DNA of 64,000 nt from CALVGQ01 sp964370435 (GCA_964370435.1 CAYJJG010000002.1:121745-185744); one strand, 5' to 3'. Numbered from the stretch's first letter, positions 9,410 through 19,137 are shown. The notes: a model not told the origin generated them from the letters alone. Numbers and translations are program-made.

Positions 9410-10681
9410 CTAACCAATAAATGATTGTACTAGTTCAAAAAACCAAACACAAATTAAATTAGGTAAACATGCAGCATTTGTAATTTGCACAGCACCATAA
9501 GGAATTTCATAACCTGCATTTACTGCAATATCAGTGAATACAGGAGCCATTGCAGTTCCAATATAAAGTTCAACAGCAGCTACAACGAAACAGAATATTG
9601 CACCTTTTAAAATATTCATTTTAAAGAATGGCATGAATAACCCTACTAATATAAATCCAACTGATAACATCCCAATAGGTAATACTGTATTACCTGGTAA
9701 AATTACAGAAGTGATAAGAGCTATAGGTACAAATAATAATCCAGTAGCTAAGGACTCTGGTAAACCTGCTAATACAACACCATCTAAACCAATATAAATT
9801 TCACGATCTTTAAATCGCTCTTTAACCCATTTTGTTAATACGCTAGTAGTTTCATTTAAACCTTCAATTAATATTTTAGTACTAAGTGGAATGAAGTATA
9901 ATGAAGCTCCTAACTTAATCCCAACATTCACTGCATCAGTAAAGCTATAAGATCCTAACAATCCCATAATAGTTCCTAGTATGAAACCAATAACACCTGG
10001 CTCTCCAAGTACTCCAAATTTCTCTCTAATTGTAGCTGCAGATAAGTTAGAGTCTCTAATAAATGGGACTTTATCAAATAATTTATTAAACCAATAAGCC
10101 AGAGGTGCATAGAAAGCACTATATACATAAGGGAATGATAATCCACTATATTGAGGTAATAATTTATGTATCTTAGGTGCGGTCCAATCGGCAATTTTCA
10201 ATGTTAATACACCTGTAATGATAATGGATAAAATAGCATAGGTAGTATTCCCTGTTACAGTTAAAACTAGTACTGCTGGCATTCCCCAAAAATATAACAT
10301 GTTATAAATATCAACATCAAGTGTCTTTGTTAATTTTAATACAATCATTACTAAGTTAAGTGCAATCCCAATAGGTATAGCCCATACCACTATTGGATTT
10401 GATAAGATTATTGGTGTAACTCCTGCACCAAAATCTACTGCATTCATACTTAAACCTAGATTTGATACCATGGCATTAGATACCCCTACAATTTCCCCAA
10501 GGAATACTGTAAAAGCAAATGTAGATAAGGCAAATAACCCCATAGCATACATGAAAGCTCCTCGTAATGCCTTACTTGGTGAAATTCTTAGTAGTAGATT
10601 AATTACGGTAAACATAATAAACATCATTACTGGTCCTGGTAAACTACCAAACCAATTTATAGCGTCAACGATATAATTCAT
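9410..10681 (-). CDS. PTS EIIC membrane permease, galactitol (GatC) family
   Basis: Polytopic membrane protein of 423 aa with about ten hydrophobic segments, the sugar-translocating unit of the PTS. The sequence resembles the GatC family in length and in the IIC core (LSTKILIEGLNETTSVL region). It starts at an ATG with a GAGGGATAAA ribosome site, one base after the aldolase-like gene. The family includes transporters for galactitol and related polyols; the actual substrate cannot be told from the sequence. Confidence 0.88.
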   Translation of the reverse strand: MNYIVDAINWFGSLPGPVMMFIMFTVINLLLRISPSKALRGAFMYAMGLFALSTFAFTVFLGEIVGVSNAMVSNLGLSMNAVDFGAGVTPIILSNPIVVWAIPIGIALNLVMIVLKLTKTLDVDIYNMLYFWGMPAVLVLTVTGNTTYAILSIIITGVLTLKIADWTAPKIHKLLPQYSGLSFPYVYSAFYAPLAYWFNKLFDKVPFIRDSNLSAATIREKFGVLGEPGVIGFILGTIMGLLGSYSFTDAVNVGIKLGASLYFIPLSTKILIEGLNETTSVLTKWVKERFKDREIYIGLDGVVLAGLPESLATGLLFVPIALITSVILPGNTVLPIGMLSVGFILVGLFMPFFKMNILKGAIFCFVVAAVELYIGTAMAPVFTDIAVNAGYEIPYGAVQITNAACLPNLICVWFFELVQSFIG

Positions 10682-10682
10682 T

Positions 10683-11615
10683 TTATCCCTCTTTCTTTAT
10701 TTGATTAGATGCATTAAACAATCTAATATATCTTCTTAATGATTCTTTTACTGCAAGTAATGCGGGCGCTTGAATATCTTCTGGAAACATGACATCTGGA
10801 TTTTCAGCAACAAACTTTCTTACTTCATCTGACCAAATTAAAGCTTGTTCAGAAGCTACTTTTATCATACTAACACCTGCTTTAGCTGCAGCAGTTAAAT
10901 CTTCTTCATAAACATGGGTAGCACCCATCAATATTAAATGAGCATCTACATTTTTTCTAATTGCTTCAATTCTTTGGATATCCAAGCGTGAAGTTTTCTT
11001 AAAAGGTGGTTTTTCTCCATCCCATAAAGAGCGAATGTATTGACCTACTGAGATAGCTAAAGTATCTACCTTAGTAGTTTCTACAAACTCTTTTGCTTGT
11101 ATTGGGTCAGTCATTAACTCTTTTGTAACTTGAAAACTATCATGAAATTCCCCTTGAAAGTCCATAGCTTGTGGGAAGAATCTCCTAACTTCTCCAAGAG
11201 CTCCAACACACGAAACATGGGCATCTTTACAAATTTTAGCCATGCGTGTAGTTAGATTTAAATTATCATCATAATTTAATGTGGATCCATCAAACATTAC
11301 AGAACCCCATCCTAGTGCAATATCTCTAGTCAACACAGAAATAGTTCCTTCATCTGTTTTAAAGGTATGATCTACCGACATTGCTACAGGTATTTTTGCA
11401 TACTGTGCTGCAGTCTTAACCGCTTGTGTGAATACTACATCACCAAAACTTTCAATAAATTCCGGTCCTTGACATAATATTACCGGTGCCCCTTCTTCCT
11501 CACATACATCAATAATAACTTTAATAAATTCATAGTTTAAAGGAAAGAACCCTGGTACCGCAAAACCTCGTTCTTGTGCAAAATCCAATAATTCATTTTC
11601 TGTTACTAATGGCAT
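10683..11615 (-). CDS. Class II aldolase-like protein (FbaA/GatY family, divergent)
   Basis: TIM-barrel protein related to class II fructose/tagatose-bisphosphate aldolases, first gene of the PTS operon. The N-terminal FAVPGF and the SVDHTF segment (catalytic aspartate and first zinc histidine) align with the family. Two other zinc histidines do not: the IGTAHG segment is replaced by SVGQYIRS, and LHGAS by LMGATH with the histidine shifted. The VEAELG segment is also changed (VGALGEV). Position in the operon suggests it acts on the product of the imported sugar phosphate, but aldolase chemistry by the normal mechanism is doubtful. AGAGGTG precedes the ATG. Confidence 0.75.
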   Translation of the reverse strand: MPLVTENELLDFAQERGFAVPGFFPLNYEFIKVIIDVCEEEGAPVILCQGPEFIESFGDVVFTQAVKTAAQYAKIPVAMSVDHTFKTDEGTISVLTRDIALGWGSVMFDGSTLNYDDNLNLTTRMAKICKDAHVSCVGALGEVRRFFPQAMDFQGEFHDSFQVTKELMTDPIQAKEFVETTKVDTLAISVGQYIRSLWDGEKPPFKKTSRLDIQRIEAIRKNVDAHLILMGATHVYEEDLTAAAKAGVSMIKVASEQALIWSDEVRKFVAENPDVMFPEDIQAPALLAVKESLRRYIRLFNASNQIKKEG

Positions 11616-11927
11616 TCATTTCACCTCTCTTTTATAGTAATTTCAGCTGATAAATTCTATATCTAGATTATAGTACACGCTACTTATAAAAATAAGATTA
11701 ATTTTTGTAGTCACTATGAACAAGGAATTATACTGCTTAGATTAATAGTTCAATTTTTAACACTAGTATAATCATATACTTATTAAACAGTAATTATATA
11801 GGAAAATATTATAAATATTACATAACCTTTACATTATTACTTTAAATAGATTATCAATCAATGATGTTTTTAGTGTCATTAAGTTGAAAATGTTGTATAA
11901 TAAATTAGCAATTATAAGGAGTATAGT
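11616..11927. other. Divergent intergenic region between PTS operon and pbp1A
   Basis: AT-rich 312 bases without a supported gene. It must hold the promoters of both the PTS operon (minus) and PBP1A (plus). A minus-strand TATAAT lies at 11667-11672, about 50 bases upstream of the aldolase-like gene. On the plus strand TATAAT is at 11896-11901 with no convincing -35. I see no catabolite-response (cre) palindrome and no riboswitch. Confidence 0.6.
11667..11672 (-). promoter_or_regulatory. Possible -10 box of the PTS operon
   Basis: TATAAT on the minus strand, about 45 bases from the first gene after a predicted start of transcription. The -35 region (TTATTT at 17 bases) is poor, which would fit a promoter needing an activator such as the PRD regulator. 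Weak evidence. Confidence 0.35.
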
Positions 11928-14468
11928 ATGTCAAATAAAAAAAAGAACACTAAAGACGTTATTAGTGATCAAAAAATAGATAACACTACTAAAAATAAAA
12001 AAGAATCAAAGAAATCCCATAAAATTAAAAAGATTATTGCCATTGTATTATGGACTATAATCTTAATTTCAGCAGTTGTGGGCGCTTTTATCATTAATAT
12101 TGGTTTAGATATTTTTGAACAAGCACCAGAACATAATATAGAATTAATTGAAAACCTAGAATCAAGTATTGTATTAGATAGTGATGGTCAAGTAGTCACT
12201 GAACTAGGTGAAGTATTACGTGAAAATGTAGAATATGATGATTTGCCTCAATCGTTAATCGATGCTTTTGTATCAATTGAAGATAGCCGTTATTTTGAAC
12301 ACAATGGCTTTGATTTACCTCGATTTATTAGAGCCTTATTTGAAAATGTCCAAGATACTTTAGCATCAGGACAACTTAGTTTTTCACAAGGTGGATCAAC
12401 ACTAACTATGCAGCTGATTGATAACTCATATTTTATGAGTGGTGAATACCAAGCCAATAATGCTGTTGAACAAAAGTTTCAAGAAATTTATATGGCAATA
12501 CAATTGGAAGAAGAATTAAGTAAAGAAGAAATATTAATGTACTACTTAAATAAATTAAACTTTGGAGGCAATATTAGAGGAGTTCAAAAAGCAGCAGAAT
12601 ACTATTTTAATAAAGACGTAAGTATGCTTACTGTTTCTGAATCTGCTTTATTAGCAGGTATTGTCAATCTACCTAATGTCTATAATCCTTATAAAAATTT
12701 AGATTATGCCACAGAAAGAAGAAATACAGTAATTAATTTAATGTATTATCATGGCTATATCAGTGAAGAAGAAGCTGAGTTGGCAAAAGCAATTAAAATT
12801 GAAAATCAATTATCACAAAGTGAGTCAACGAAAAGTACTAATAATTATCCTTATCAAAGCTATATCGACGCAGTAATTGAAGAAGTTATAGACCTTACCG
12901 GAAAAGACCCGCATAGCACACCAATGATTATTCATACTAACTTAAACCAAAGTGTTCAATCAACCATTGATCAAATCCAAAACAGTGAAATAGAAGACAT
13001 TGAATTCATGGATGAGCTTATGCAGATTGCGATTGTTTGTATGGATAATCAAACTGGAGCAATTGTAGCACTTGGCGGTGGTCGAAATTACGAGGGTGCT
13101 CGAATGTTTAATCGAGCTACTGATATGTATAAACAACCGGGATCTAGTGTTAAGCCCTTTCTATCATATGCCCTAGCATTTGAACATTTAGGTTGGGCAA
13201 CAAGTCATGTAGTAACCGATAGACCAATTGAATATCGCGGAACAACACGGTTATTAAGTAATTTTGATGGTGAGTATCGTGGTGATATGACTCTACAAGA
13301 TGCAATTGGAACTTCCATGAACACCCCTGCTTTATTAACTTTACAAGAAGTAGCTGATACAACAAGTCCTGGATTAATTGTAGAATATCTTAATGCAATT
13401 GGATTTAATCAAGTAAACATTAATAACTTTGATTTAGGTTATGCCATTGGTGGTTCTAGTTTCACTGTTACTCCAGTGCAAATGGCTGCAGCGCATGCAA
13501 CTATGATTAATTATGGACGATACAATACTCCTCATACTGTTTCTAAAATTGAATTTCTTGATGGTAGTGATGCTGTAGAATTTGAAGGTGAGCAGCAACA
13601 AGCACTTTCTGAAGGAGCTGCGTATTTAGCTTCTTACATGATGGAAACCAATGTTAGTGGACCTTATTTTAACTACATGCAAATTTTAAGAAGAGATTAT
13701 CCAGTCTATGCTAAAACAGGAACAACTGACTGGGGTAGTGATGGACTAGTTTATGGAATACCTGAGGGAGCCATGAAAGATAAATGGATGATATCTTCTA
13801 CTAGTGAATATACTACAGCCGTTTGGTTTGGCTATGATAAAGGTATTGAAGATGCCGACACTTACTTCAATAATGCTAAAAGTGTATTGAATACACCTGG
13901 GAGAATTAGCAGTCTATTGCTAGATACACTACACACTGAAGATGATCCTCCAGCTGCACTTGAACAACCTGATTCAGTAACTGAAATAACACATATTCGT
14001 GGAGCATATCCTTATATTGATGCTGCTGGCTATGAATATTTATATACAACAGGATTAATTAAAAAACCTGAAGACCCTAGTATTCCTTTAGTAATTAACG
14101 CCTATCAAACAACACCTCCTGCACTTAGTGGAATTAGTGTAGCAAGAAATCCTGCTGATGGTATGTTAGTGGTACAATGGCATGTTAATGGCTTTGAATG
14201 GGTCGATGAAAATGGTCTAAAAGACATTTCACTTTATACTGAACATAATCAAGTGGAAGCCTATGGCGCGCAGCTATTTAATTATAGTTGGGTATATGGA
14301 AATCCTCATTTTGTAGCTAAAGTATTCTTAAATGGAGTTCATCACTCAGATATGTACAGTGATGCTACTACAGGATGGTATTGGGTAGAAGATGGTAGCG
14401 TTCATGTATGTGGCTACTATTACACCGATGGAGGCTATACTAGCCCAGAAGTTTGTTCCATACCATAA
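11928..14468 (+). CDS. Class A penicillin-binding protein 1A (glycosyltransferase/transpeptidase)
   Basis: Bifunctional peptidoglycan synthase anchored by one N-terminal membrane segment (about residues 35-57) after a lysine-rich cytoplasmic tail. The GT51 glycosyltransferase domain shows SIEDSRYFEHNGFD and GGSTLTMQL. The transpeptidase domain has all three motifs: S406-S-V-K409, S463-M-N465 and K596-T-G598. After the transpeptidase there is a C-terminal extension of about 170 residues, rich in Trp, Tyr and Gly and ending with a cysteine pair, resembling a fibronectin-III or other beta-sandwich module. Start is supported by AAGGAG. It faces spoIVA across a shared terminator. Confidence 0.95.
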   Translation: MSNKKKNTKDVISDQKIDNTTKNKKESKKSHKIKKIIAIVLWTIILISAVVGAFIINIGLDIFEQAPEHNIELIENLESSIVLDSDGQVVTELGEVLRENVEYDDLPQSLIDAFVSIEDSRYFEHNGFDLPRFIRALFENVQDTLASGQLSFSQGGSTLTMQLIDNSYFMSGEYQANNAVEQKFQEIYMAIQLEEELSKEEILMYYLNKLNFGGNIRGVQKAAEYYFNKDVSMLTVSESALLAGIVNLPNVYNPYKNLDYATERRNTVINLMYYHGYISEEEAELAKAIKIENQLSQSESTKSTNNYPYQSYIDAVIEEVIDLTGKDPHSTPMIIHTNLNQSVQSTIDQIQNSEIEDIEFMDELMQIAIVCMDNQTGAIVALGGGRNYEGARMFNRATDMYKQPGSSVKPFLSYALAFEHLGWATSHVVTDRPIEYRGTTRLLSNFDGEYRGDMTLQDAIGTSMNTPALLTLQEVADTTSPGLIVEYLNAIGFNQVNINNFDLGYAIGGSSFTVTPVQMAAAHATMINYGRYNTPHTVSKIEFLDGSDAVEFEGEQQQALSEGAAYLASYMMETNVSGPYFNYMQILRRDYPVYAKTGTTDWGSDGLVYGIPEGAMKDKWMISSTSEYTTAVWFGYDKGIEDADTYFNNAKSVLNTPGRISSLLLDTLHTEDDPPAALEQPDSVTEITHIRGAYPYIDAAGYEYLYTTGLIKKPEDPSIPLVINAYQTTPPALSGISVARNPADGMLVVQWHVNGFEWVDENGLKDISLYTEHNQVEAYGAQLFNYSWVYGNPHFVAKVFLNGVHHSDMYSDATTGWYWVEDGSVHVCGYYYTDGGYTSPEVCSIP

Positions 14469-14477
14469 ATCAACAGA

Positions 14478-14507
14478 AAAAGCGAATGAGTGACCTCATT
14501 CGCTTTT
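14478..14507. terminator. Bidirectional terminator between pbp1A and spoIVA
   Basis: A perfect 13-bp stem, AAAAGCGAATGAG / CTCATTCGCTTTT, with a four-base loop. T-runs are found on both strands. It lies between the convergent stops of PBP1A and spoIVA. Confidence 0.9.
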
Positions 14508-14543
14508 AATATAGAAAAGTAAAACACACCTACTTAGCTTAGT

Positions 14544-16019
14544 CTATAATACAATGGCAATAACATTTCCTTTACCACGATTGATAAGTTTTGCCAGAAC
14601 ACCTTGCAGACGAATTCTAGCCGATTCAGGTATCATTGATAATTTTGAATTCATACCATCTTTAATTAAGTCAGATAATTTTCTTCCGAATATATCCGAT
14701 TCCCAAATAGCATCAGTATTTTCACTATCTCGAAGTAAATACTGAATTAGTTCTTCACTTTGACTTTTTGATCCAATAATAGGTTCAAAAATACTTTCTA
14801 CATCAACTTTAATCATATGAATACTTGGAGCAACAGCTTTAATACGCACACCATAGCGTCCTTGTTGCTTAACTAACTCTGGTGTTGACAACTGAATATC
14901 ATTTAAAGAACTTGATGCAAAACCATAACCTGTTTGTTTTACCATTTTTAATGCACTACTAATCGCATCATATTCTTTTTTAGCAACAGCAAAATCTTGT
15001 AAAATTGCTATCAACTGTGCTTTTTCACTGATTTCTTCACCTAGGATTTCTTTTAATACCTGATTATATAATCCCGGTGTTACATCTACCTCTACAAAAG
15101 CAACACCTTTTCCGGTATCCACTGATGATAAGTTAGCAGCTTCAATATTATCGTTTACTAATAATAGCTCTACAATACTATCAATTTCTCTAAGTTTGGA
15201 TATGCTTACCATAGATTCACTAATAGTCTCATTTAGACTAGCTTTTAGCCAGTGATCTTCTGCTAGTACAGTAACCCATTTAGGAGTGTGTACATCAATT
15301 TGAGATACAGGGAATTCGTATAATGCTTCGCGTAGAATTTCGTGAATATCATGTTCACTCATTCGATCACATGCAACTGCTATTACAGGTACTTGATGCT
15401 TTTCTTTCAATTTATCGACTACACCTCGACATCCAATACCTTCTGGATCCTTGCTATTAACAACAATTACAAAAGGTTTTCCAATACTCACTAATTCATT
15501 TATAACTTCAGTTTCTGCATCAATATAAGATTCTCGTGGAAGATCTACTATTGATCCATCAGTAGTAACAACAATTCCAATCATTGAATGGTCTTGTATT
15601 ACCTTTTGTGTACCACATTTTGCTGCTTCATCAAATGGAATTGGCTCTTGAAACCAAGGGGTGTGCACCATTCTGACGCCATTTTCATCTTTATACCCTT
15701 TGGCATCAGGTAAAATATAACCTACACAATCCACCAGTCTTACTTTTACGCTAAAGCCGTCATCAAAAGTAATAGCGGCAGCGTTATTAGGGACAAACTT
15801 CGGTTCCATTGTCATAATTGTTTTTCCCTCGCCGCTCTGTGGTAATTCATCGATCATTCGATTTTTTTCATATTCGTCGCTCACATACGGGATTACTGCT
15901 TTTTCCATGAAATTTTTTATAAAAGTTGATTTACCAACACGTACAGGTCCAACAACACCTAGATAAATATCACCACCGCAGCGCTCCCCAATATTTTTTA
16001 GTATTTCTGTGGTTTCCAT
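14544..16019 (-). CDS. spoIVA: Stage IV sporulation protein A, coat morphogenetic ATPase
   Basis: SpoIVA polymerises around the forespore using ATP and forms the base layer of the spore coat. The Walker A motif GPVRVGKST is at residues 24-32, and the length (491 aa) equals Bacillus SpoIVA within one residue. The open frame extends 16 codons further upstream, but AAGGAGG sits just before METTEIL at 16019, making that the start. Further conserved blocks such as FVIVVNSKDP (a G-domain-like base-recognition segment) are present. The gene is monocistronic between a sigma-E-like promoter and a bidirectional terminator. It is strong evidence for endospore formation. Confidence 0.97.
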   Translation of the reverse strand: METTEILKNIGERCGGDIYLGVVGPVRVGKSTFIKNFMEKAVIPYVSDEYEKNRMIDELPQSGEGKTIMTMEPKFVPNNAAAITFDDGFSVKVRLVDCVGYILPDAKGYKDENGVRMVHTPWFQEPIPFDEAAKCGTQKVIQDHSMIGIVVTTDGSIVDLPRESYIDAETEVINELVSIGKPFVIVVNSKDPEGIGCRGVVDKLKEKHQVPVIAVACDRMSEHDIHEILREALYEFPVSQIDVHTPKWVTVLAEDHWLKASLNETISESMVSISKLREIDSIVELLLVNDNIEAANLSSVDTGKGVAFVEVDVTPGLYNQVLKEILGEEISEKAQLIAILQDFAVAKKEYDAISSALKMVKQTGYGFASSSLNDIQLSTPELVKQQGRYGVRIKAVAPSIHMIKVDVESIFEPIIGSKSQSEELIQYLLRDSENTDAIWESDIFGRKLSDLIKDGMNSKLSMIPESARIRLQGVLAKLINRGKGNVIAIVL

Positions 16020-16040
16020 AATGCCCTCCTTACTAGTTGA

Positions 16041-16069
16041 AGTATATGTAAGTATACTTGTAATCATGC
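16041..16069 (-). promoter_or_regulatory. Candidate sigma-E promoter of spoIVA
   Basis: On the minus strand GCATGAT and CATATACT are separated by 14 bases. This approximates the mother-cell sigma-E pattern (KMATATT, 14 bases, CATACAHT) with about two mismatches in each box. It is 22 bases upstream of the start codon. The expected regulator is known from Bacillus spoIVA; the match here is only approximate. Confidence 0.4.
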
Positions 16070-16135
16070 AAGAAATTTAAAAGCATCAACAAAAGTTATA
16101 GCTTTAATAAAAACTCTCTTTTATTAAAATCAAAA

Positions 16136-16158
16136 AGCAGACCCTATTTAGGTCTGCT
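16136..16158 (-). terminator. Terminator of the rRNA methyltransferase gene
   Basis: AGCAGACC / GGTCTGCT stem with a seven-base loop, followed on the minus strand by TTTTT. It lies 36 bases after the stop of the RlmI-like gene. Confidence 0.88.
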
Positions 16159-16194
16159 AAAAGACATATTATGAATCAATATAGGAGTTCATTG

Positions 16195-17394
16195 TTAAAT
16201 CACTTGGAATATATAATATTTTAGATAAGATGTTTCTTCCATAACCCACAGAATTGGATGATCGCAGTTTTGTTGTGTTACTGAAACTTGTTTTAAGATA
16301 ACATTAGCTTCTTTTGCAGCCTCTCTTAACATCTTTTCAAAATTGGCTGTTTCCATATATCTTGAACAACTACAAGTAATTAGGTATCCACCTTTTTCTA
16401 AAATCTTCATTGCTTGCATATTAATACGTTTATATCCATTATAAGCATTATTAATTGTTTTTCGTGACTTAGTAAAAGCTGGTGGATCAAGTACAATAAT
16501 ATTAAATTCTCCTTTTTTACATTCCTCCAAATATTCAAATACATCGGCTTTAGTAAAGATAATCTTGTCTTGAAGGTTATTTAACTTTGCATTTTCATAA
16601 CCTTGATTTAGTGCTGTTTGAGATACATCTACAGCAACAACTGACTTTGCTCCACCATAGGCTGCATTTAACGCAAATCCTCCAGTATGACTAAAACAAT
16701 CTAATACTTTTTTAGCTTTTGACATCTTTCTAAGTAATCGTCTATTTTCTTTCTGATCTAGAAAATATCCTGTTTTTTGCCCATTTTCTACATCAACATG
16801 AAGCTTGATACCATTTTCATTAATGATTGTTTTTAAAGCAAACGAAGTATTACCCCAAATAGCTTTTTCTTCGTTTAATCCTTCTTTACTTCTAATTGCG
16901 ATATCATTTCTTTCATATATACCACTAATAATTTGTCCATCTTCATGCAACACTTCTAACAATACATCATATAACATAGCTCTAATTTGGTGTAGACCAT
17001 AGGAACTAATTTGACTCACCAAAATATCATTATAGCGATCAACTATTAATCCTGGTAAAAGATCAGCTTCACCAAAAACTAGCCTACAGTTACTAATATT
17101 ATCTGCCTCACAAGTCTTACGATAGTCATAAGCGAACTTTATCAAACCTTTAAAAAATGCTTTATCAATAATCTGATTCCTATCTTTGGTTAGTATTCTA
17201 ACCGTGATATGACTTAGTAAAGAAATAAAACCCGTACCTAGATAACGACCATCTTTAGTAATAATATTAACAAGACTACCATTTTCTATTGTACTATCAA
17301 TAGTTTCTACATTGTTTTTATACATCCACATTTGTCCAAGATCTAACCATTTAGACCCTTCTTCTGAAATAACTATATTGGGATATTTATTCAT
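16195..17394 (-). CDS. Class I SAM-dependent rRNA cytosine methyltransferase (RlmI/RlmK-like)
   Basis: 399-aa protein of the RlmI family that methylates C5 of cytosine in 23S rRNA. It has an N-terminal PUA-type RNA-binding domain, a central EEHE-like region and a C-terminal Rossmann methyltransferase. Motif I is VLDCFSHTGGFALNAA, motif IV is LDPPAF, and the catalytic cysteine motif is ITCSCSRYM. The start ATG has an AAAGAGGTAG ribosome site. The gene is monocistronic. The precise position modified cannot be deduced. Confidence 0.88.
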   Translation of the reverse strand: MNKYPNIVISEEGSKWLDLGQMWMYKNNVETIDSTIENGSLVNIITKDGRYLGTGFISLLSHITVRILTKDRNQIIDKAFFKGLIKFAYDYRKTCEADNISNCRLVFGEADLLPGLIVDRYNDILVSQISSYGLHQIRAMLYDVLLEVLHEDGQIISGIYERNDIAIRSKEGLNEEKAIWGNTSFALKTIINENGIKLHVDVENGQKTGYFLDQKENRRLLRKMSKAKKVLDCFSHTGGFALNAAYGGAKSVVAVDVSQTALNQGYENAKLNNLQDKIIFTKADVFEYLEECKKGEFNIIVLDPPAFTKSRKTINNAYNGYKRINMQAMKILEKGGYLITCSCSRYMETANFEKMLREAAKEANVILKQVSVTQQNCDHPILWVMEETSYLKYYIFQVI

Positions 17395-17568
17395 ATACTA
17401 CCTCTTTCCTTTAACTATCGTTTACATAACTATAAAGATAGTATTTTTAAGCTTTTTTCTTGTGTAATCAGTACTTGTTCATTATATAAAAATGGATATC
17501 AATACGCAAGGTAAAAAAGTGGATACTAAAAAAGAACTATAACAAAGATTTGAACACTATATCATTAG

Positions 17569-18096
17569 TTAGAGTTCCTTATTTTTGGGTTTTATTAATT
17601 TAGCAGGACTTCCAACAGCAGTATAATAATCTGGCACATCAATAAACAAGGTAGCATTTGCACCAACTCTAGCATATTCACCAACAGTTATGTTACCTAA
17701 AACCTTTGCACCTGCACCAATAATAGCATGACTTTTTATAGTAGGATGTCGTTTTTCATGGGTATTAGAAACACCTCCTAGAGTTACTAAGTGATATAAT
17801 TTAACATAATCTTCTATTACCGCTGTTTCTCCAATTACCACACCCATGCCGTGATCAATAAATAAGCCTATGCCTATTGTTGCGCCAGGATGAATTTCTA
17901 TCCCTGTTATAAATCGGGCAAATTGTGATATAAATCGAGCAAGAAACAATAATTTAATACTATAAAGAAAATGTGCTAAGCGATAAAGCAAAAGAGCATG
18001 AACACTAGGATAAAGCAAAAGTATTTCAATAGTATTACGTGCAGCTGGATCTGTATTTTTAATATGCTTTAACTGTGCTTTTATGTCTTTAAACAT
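17569..18096 (-). CDS. cysE: Serine O-acetyltransferase
   Basis: Transfers acetyl from acetyl-CoA to serine to give O-acetylserine for cysteine synthesis. N-terminal helices are followed by the left-handed beta-helix of hexapeptide repeats containing the active-site segment FIDHGMGVVIGETA and HLVTLGG. The open frame begins with a TTG six codons upstream, but that TTG overlaps the AAAGG ribosome site, so ATG at 18096 (175 aa) is the likely start. It is divergent from cysK, which uses its product, with about 100 bases between them. Confidence 0.93.
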   Translation of the reverse strand: MFKDIKAQLKHIKNTDPAARNTIEILLLYPSVHALLLYRLAHFLYSIKLLFLARFISQFARFITGIEIHPGATIGIGLFIDHGMGVVIGETAVIEDYVKLYHLVTLGGVSNTHEKRHPTIKSHAIIGAGAKVLGNITVGEYARVGANATLFIDVPDYYTAVGSPAKLIKPKNKEL

Positions 18097-18170
18097 ACTC
18101 CCACTACCTTTCAATATACTTTAATTATAAAGAGCCTTAGTTCATCATGCAAGTATAATGATTATTCTTG

Positions 18171-18179
18171 TGGTATACT
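18171..18179 (+). promoter_or_regulatory. Possible extended -10 promoter of cysK
   Basis: TGGTATACT matches an extended -10 element 20 bases upstream of the cysK start; no good -35 is seen. The resulting leader would be very short, so a more upstream TATAAT at 18154-18159 is an alternative. Confidence 0.35.
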
Positions 18180-18199
18180 AACTTAAAAGGAGTGATCTT

Positions 18200-19135
18200 A
18201 TGTTAATAGAAAACATTATGCAGTCCATCGGTGAAACACCGCTACTGCGTTGTCATCAATTGGAAAGTAAATTAAATTTAGAAGGTAACTTGTTTTGTAA
18301 ACTTGAAATTTTTAATCCCGGAGGTTCAATTAAAGATCGTCCAGTGTATAACATGTTAAAAGAAGCACTCAATACAGGAGAAATAAAACCTGGAGCTACC
18401 ATCATTGAAGCTACTAGTGGCAACACAGGAATAGCACTTGCAATGTGCTGTACAGCATTAGGACTGACATGTACTATTGTAATGCCTGAATCTATGAGTG
18501 TTGAACGCAAAAAAATTATTGTTCATTATGGGGCCAACTTAGTTTTAACACCCGCAAAACTAGGGATGAATGGTGCCATTAATAAAGCTAAAGAAATACA
18601 ACAGTTGACACCAAATTCGATGTTATTAGCACAGTTCTCAAATCCTAACAACCCTACAAGCCACTTTATGACAACGGGTATTGAAATTATGCGCGATTTA
18701 AATAATGAAGTGGATGTCCTTGTAGCTGGAGTTGGTACTGGTGGAACTATTAGTGGAATTGCAAAGGCACTTCAGCAATTTAACATTAAAACACATGTTG
18801 TTGCTGTTGAGCCCAGTGATTCAGCAGTGCTATCTAAATGTTCTGCAGGCCCTCATAAAATTCAAGGAATTGGTGCTGGTTTTATCCCAGAAAACTATGA
18901 CAGTGAACTCATTGATGAAGTACGTACTGTTAGCTATGATGAAGCAATTCTTGCTTCTCGACTTTTAGCAACAACCCAAGGAGTACTTTGTGGTATTTCT
19001 TCAGGAGCAGCACTTCATGTAGCAATTCAATTAGCAGCTGATCAAAAAAATAAAGATAAAAATATTGTTGTAATTATTCCTGATACTGGAGAGCGCTATA
19101 TTTCAGGTGATCTATTCGAATATGAAAATTCATAG
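18200..19135 (+). CDS. cysK: Cysteine synthase (O-acetylserine sulfhydrylase)
   Basis: PLP enzyme that converts O-acetylserine and sulfide to cysteine. The PLP lysine is K45 in PGGSIKDRP. The substrate loop EATSGNTGIALA and the phosphate-binding GVGTGGTISG are intact, as is the C-terminal PDTGERY. At 311 aa the length is normal. AAAAGGAGTG precedes the ATG. It is transcribed divergently from cysE, giving a two-gene cysteine unit. Confidence 0.96.
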   Translation: MLIENIMQSIGETPLLRCHQLESKLNLEGNLFCKLEIFNPGGSIKDRPVYNMLKEALNTGEIKPGATIIEATSGNTGIALAMCCTALGLTCTIVMPESMSVERKKIIVHYGANLVLTPAKLGMNGAINKAKEIQQLTPNSMLLAQFSNPNNPTSHFMTTGIEIMRDLNNEVDVLVAGVGTGGTISGIAKALQQFNIKTHVVAVEPSDSAVLSKCSAGPHKIQGIGAGFIPENYDSELIDEVRTVSYDEAILASRLLATTQGVLCGISSGAALHVAIQLAADQKNKDKNIVVIIPDTGERYISGDLFEYENS

Positions 19136-19137
19136 TG

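Noticed and set aside
9976..10194. A minus-strand frame inside the EIIC gene
   Set aside because: It is out of frame with the PTS permease, without ribosome site.
11616..11927. A cre site for CcpA upstream of the PTS operon
   Set aside because: No sequence close to the TGNAANCGNNNNCA pattern is visible.
18732..18968. A second plus-strand frame inside cysK
   Set aside because: It lies fully within the cysteine synthase gene in another frame and lacks coding features.
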